This document shows, piece after piece, positions 5,497 to 7,108 of a stretch of DNA of 7,108 bases; the stretch's first letter is position 1, and each line of letters begins with the position of its first letter. The translations under genes and the position numbers were made by a program. Below the pieces are notes generated by a model, which saw nothing but the letters and a program-made list of their open reading frames with translations, made no database searches and was not told the origin of the DNA. Source of the stretch: Acidimicrobiia bacterium (GTDB taxonomy: Bacteria > Actinomycetota > Acidimicrobiia > Acidimicrobiales > Aldehydirespiratoraceae); the NCBI GenBank assembly GCA_022824605.1, contig JAJDZO010000226.1:1-7108 (forward strand), in the 5' to 3' direction.

Positions 5497-6975
5497 TCAG
5501 CAGCCCGGCGGGAAGTAGGGCTCAGGTGTGGCGTGGTGATGCTCCATCCACTCCTCAGCGAGACGGGCCGAGCGCCAACAGTCGGGGCGGTTTCGTCCCT
5601 GGGGGTGGTTGTCGACCCACTCGGACCAGGCGTCGCAGTCGCTACCGAAGCGCTCAGGCGGCCTGTCCCTGTAGCCGGTCCGGGCCTCGAACTCGACTTC
5701 GGCGGGCAGGACAATGCGACACTGCTCGGCCAGCGCGACCGTGTCCGATAGCAGCAACCCGGCGTCGTTTCTCCGGCCCGCGGGCGCTTCCTTGGCGAGA
5801 GGGTCGATGACGGTGGCGCAGTTGTGCCAACCGTGGCGATTCACTGCCTCGCCGGACCTGAGACCCGCCGCGTACGAGTCGGCGCGAGCCTGGTACTCGT
5901 TGAGCACACACCACGGATTAGCGCCCAGGTAGTCCAGCGCGAACTTCATCTGATGCAGCAGCCAGGTGCAGTTTCCCCGCGGCTGTTGGAAGCACCAACT
6001 TGCCCAGCGGGCCACGTCGCGGGTCCACCGGGGCTTCTCGTTGGCTCGCCCTCCGGCGCAGATTCCCCCGACGCCCAAGTCGGGATAGCTGCAGCACTCA
6101 CAGTCCGAGAGATCCTGGGGGACTTCCCATTCCGCCGGCGGGTAGCAGTCCGAGGGCCACGGCGGTCCCGGCGCGCAGTTCGGGTGGTCCCAATAGGGGT
6201 GCTCCCGCGGGATCATCCCGGCCTGCGGAGCGGGCGGATGCCCACCCTCGGGCTCAGGATCCAATCCTTCGACTGTGACCGGGATCGTGACTGTCGTCGA
6301 CGGTACGGTCGTGGTGGTTGTTGGGGGAGGAGCGGTTGTAGTCGTCGTGGTTGTTGTGGAAGGTGGGGCGGCGGTTGTCGGCGGCGGAGCTGTGGTGGGT
6401 GGTGGGGCGGCGGTTGTCGGGGGCGGTGCGGAGGTCGGCGGCGGTGCGGTGGTCGGTGGAGCGGAGGTCGTTGGGGTTGTTTCGGTTGATGGAGGGGTCG
6501 GCGCAGTGGCCGCAGTGCTCGTATCAGCCGGCGCGGTAGACGTTCCTGAGGTGTTTGGCTCGGTGACTATGCTCGTGACGGCAACAGGAGCCTCGACGGA
6601 GGAGGCGAGAGCGGTGGTTGTCGGCGGGGTCGTGGCGGGAGGCGCCTCAGTCGCTGGGTCAAGCAGCGTCGGGAAGCTCACTTCGGGTCGGTCGTCGCTC
6701 TCGTAGGCGTCGACTCCATCGGGCCAGAATTCGGGATCCGGGTCCGGGTCGGGTGCCAGCGGTTCGGCCGGGCTGGGGTCCGGCGCGGCTGAGCCCGACA
6801 GCACTTGATTGTCAGGACCCTCTGCGCTTCCGCAGCTGGCCGCAAACACGGCGAATGCCGCTGCGAAGGCGATTGCCGCCCATCGCCCGCGTCGCGCCGA
6901 GAGCGGGCCACCGGCGCTGGTGGACGGTGCCCGACGGCGGCATTTGAACAGACATTGAATGGTATGTAAATTCAT
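5497..6975 (-). CDS. Predicted secreted lipoprotein with Thr/Pro-rich stalk and 14-cysteine C-terminal domain
   Basis: Protein of 492 residues that I do not recognise. What is visible, in order: a basic N-terminus (KCRRR, then RRGR at 28-31); a hydrophobic segment at 32-46; a lipobox-like AASC ending at Cys48; an acidic Pro/Asp-rich spacer (about 60-110); a Thr/Pro/Ala low-complexity stalk (about 112-235); and a globular C-terminal domain (about 240-492). That domain has 14 cysteines, including a DCECC cluster at 291-295, many Trp residues, and a cysteine as its last residue. An even cysteine count in an exported domain suggests disulfide bonds. The inferred role is a surface protein carried on a stalk from a lipid anchor. 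ATG 6975 is the only plausible in-frame start, because a stop lies 39 bases upstream and no other ATG/GTG/TTG precedes the lipobox. It lacks a clear Shine-Dalgarno, so translation may be leaderless or weak. The signal peptide (47 residues) is long. This is the first gene of the run, 22 bp before the next. The reading frame is secure; the function is unknown. Confidence 0.85.
   Translation of the reverse strand: MNLHTIQCLFKCRRRAPSTSAGGPLSARRGRWAAIAFAAAFAVFAASCGSAEGPDNQVLSGSAAPDPSPAEPLAPDPDPDPEFWPDGVDAYESDDRPEVSFPTLLDPATEAPPATTPPTTTALASSVEAPVAVTSIVTEPNTSGTSTAPADTSTAATAPTPPSTETTPTTSAPPTTAPPPTSAPPPTTAAPPPTTAPPPTTAAPPSTTTTTTTTAPPPTTTTTVPSTTVTIPVTVEGLDPEPEGGHPPAPQAGMIPREHPYWDHPNCAPGPPWPSDCYPPAEWEVPQDLSDCECCSYPDLGVGGICAGGRANEKPRWTRDVARWASWCFQQPRGNCTWLLHQMKFALDYLGANPWCVLNEYQARADSYAAGLRSGEAVNRHGWHNCATVIDPLAKEAPAGRRNDAGLLLSDTVALAEQCRIVLPAEVEFEARTGYRDRPPERFGSDCDAWSEWVDNHPQGRNRPDCWRSARLAEEWMEHHHATPEPYFPPGC
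6271..6642 (-). repeat. Thr/Pro/Ala low-complexity stalk coding region
   Basis: This segment encodes about residues 112-235 of the 492-residue lipoprotein. It is built from irregular APPPTT/AAPPPTT units and ends in a run of eight or nine threonines (about 207-214) followed by a TTTTTVP stretch. The + strand here is almost only G and T with some C. Such segments usually act as extended linkers across a cell wall and are often O-glycosylated in actinobacteria; that role is inferred. Confidence 0.8.
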
Positions 6976-7108
6976 AGCCCGGCAGGTAAGCAGCTTGTTC
7001 GACTGTTTGCAACCTTATTCTGATATTTCTTGATAGATCATGTTATTACCCAGGCTGCGGGTAGGCTCACGCAGCTCCGATCGGTCGTTCAAGCGTCCAT
7101 CGATGGGT
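6976..7108 (-). promoter_or_regulatory. Leader/putative promoter region of the Tad-type operon
   Basis: This is the only non-coding stretch upstream of the operon. Its core (about 7010-7050) is strikingly AT-rich in an otherwise very GC-rich window, which fits a promoter. No -10/-35 pair is convincing. The best I can offer on the minus strand is TTGCAA (7012-7007), a 17-nt gap, then TTACCT (6989-6984), eight bases before the ATG; the -10 match is poor. A GCTGCG/CGCAGC inverted repeat with a 10-nt loop lies at 7054-7075. It has no T-run after it, so it could be an operator rather than an intrinsic terminator. One minus-strand frame is open from the window edge (7107) to a TAA at 7015-7017 and could be the end of an upstream gene, but its last third is AT-rich and does not look coding. 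Confidence 0.35.

Noticed and set aside
5475..5714. N-terminal extension of the 716-residue protein to 5714
   Set aside because: It would overlap the preceding gene by over 200 bases and bury the signal sequence. The Shine-Dalgarno supports ATG 5474.
6812..7012. Alternative minus-strand frame starting at TTG 7012
   Set aside because: It has no proper ribosome site, and the overlapping frame of the 492-residue gene has a signal peptide, lipobox and long domain structure.
7054..7075. Intrinsic terminator
   Set aside because: The GCTGCG/CGCAGC stem is only six pairs with a 10-nt loop and is not followed by a T-run on either strand.
7015..7107. C-terminus of an upstream minus-strand gene ending at TAA 7015-7017
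   Set aside because: Open for only 30 codons, with AT-rich codons at its end unlike the neighbouring genes; cannot be told from chance without sequence beyond the window.

Overview
The window is very GC-rich, and almost every convincing signal points the same way: one compact run of six genes transcribed on the minus strand, from about position 6975 down past position 1. Proline/threonine-rich low-complexity linkers, an alanine-rich membrane proteome, a GTG start, GTGA/ATGA gene overlaps and a Tad-type ATPase suggest a high-GC actinobacterium. The TTTT/APPP linkers resemble those of Acidimicrobiia, but that placement is inference only.

Layout in transcription order. 7108-6976 is a short leader with an AT-rich core that probably holds the promoter. 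6975-5497 encodes a 492-residue predicted lipoprotein with a long Thr/Pro stalk and a C-terminal domain with 14 cysteines. 5474-3324 encodes a 716-residue secreted or membrane-anchored protein. It carries four C-x5-C 'PPHGCY' repeats, a TTTARPRP stalk, an acidic segment with two EF-hand-like loops, and a six-cysteine C-terminal domain. 3314-2688 encodes a CpaB-like SAF-domain protein. 2707-1070 encodes a CpaF/TadA-family ATPase with an unusual N-terminal extension. 1073-159 encodes a TadB-like GspF-family membrane protein. 162-1 is the beginning of the next gene, probably TadC-like, cut off by the window edge.

The last four genes are the inner-membrane engine of a Flp/Tad (type IVc) pilus: CpaB, the assembly ATPase, and the TadB/TadC platform. 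The first two match no family I recognise. They share the operon with very short gaps (22 bp and 9 bp), and both look exported, stalked and disulfide-rich. The natural hypothesis is that they are surface or wall-spanning accessories of this Tad machine, such as an adhesin, tip, scaffold or substrate. No Flp pilin, prepilin peptidase, TadE/F pseudopilin or complete CpaE is visible; these would have to lie outside the window. There is no gene-free stretch longer than about 135 bases, and I see no RNA gene, IS element or CRISPR array.
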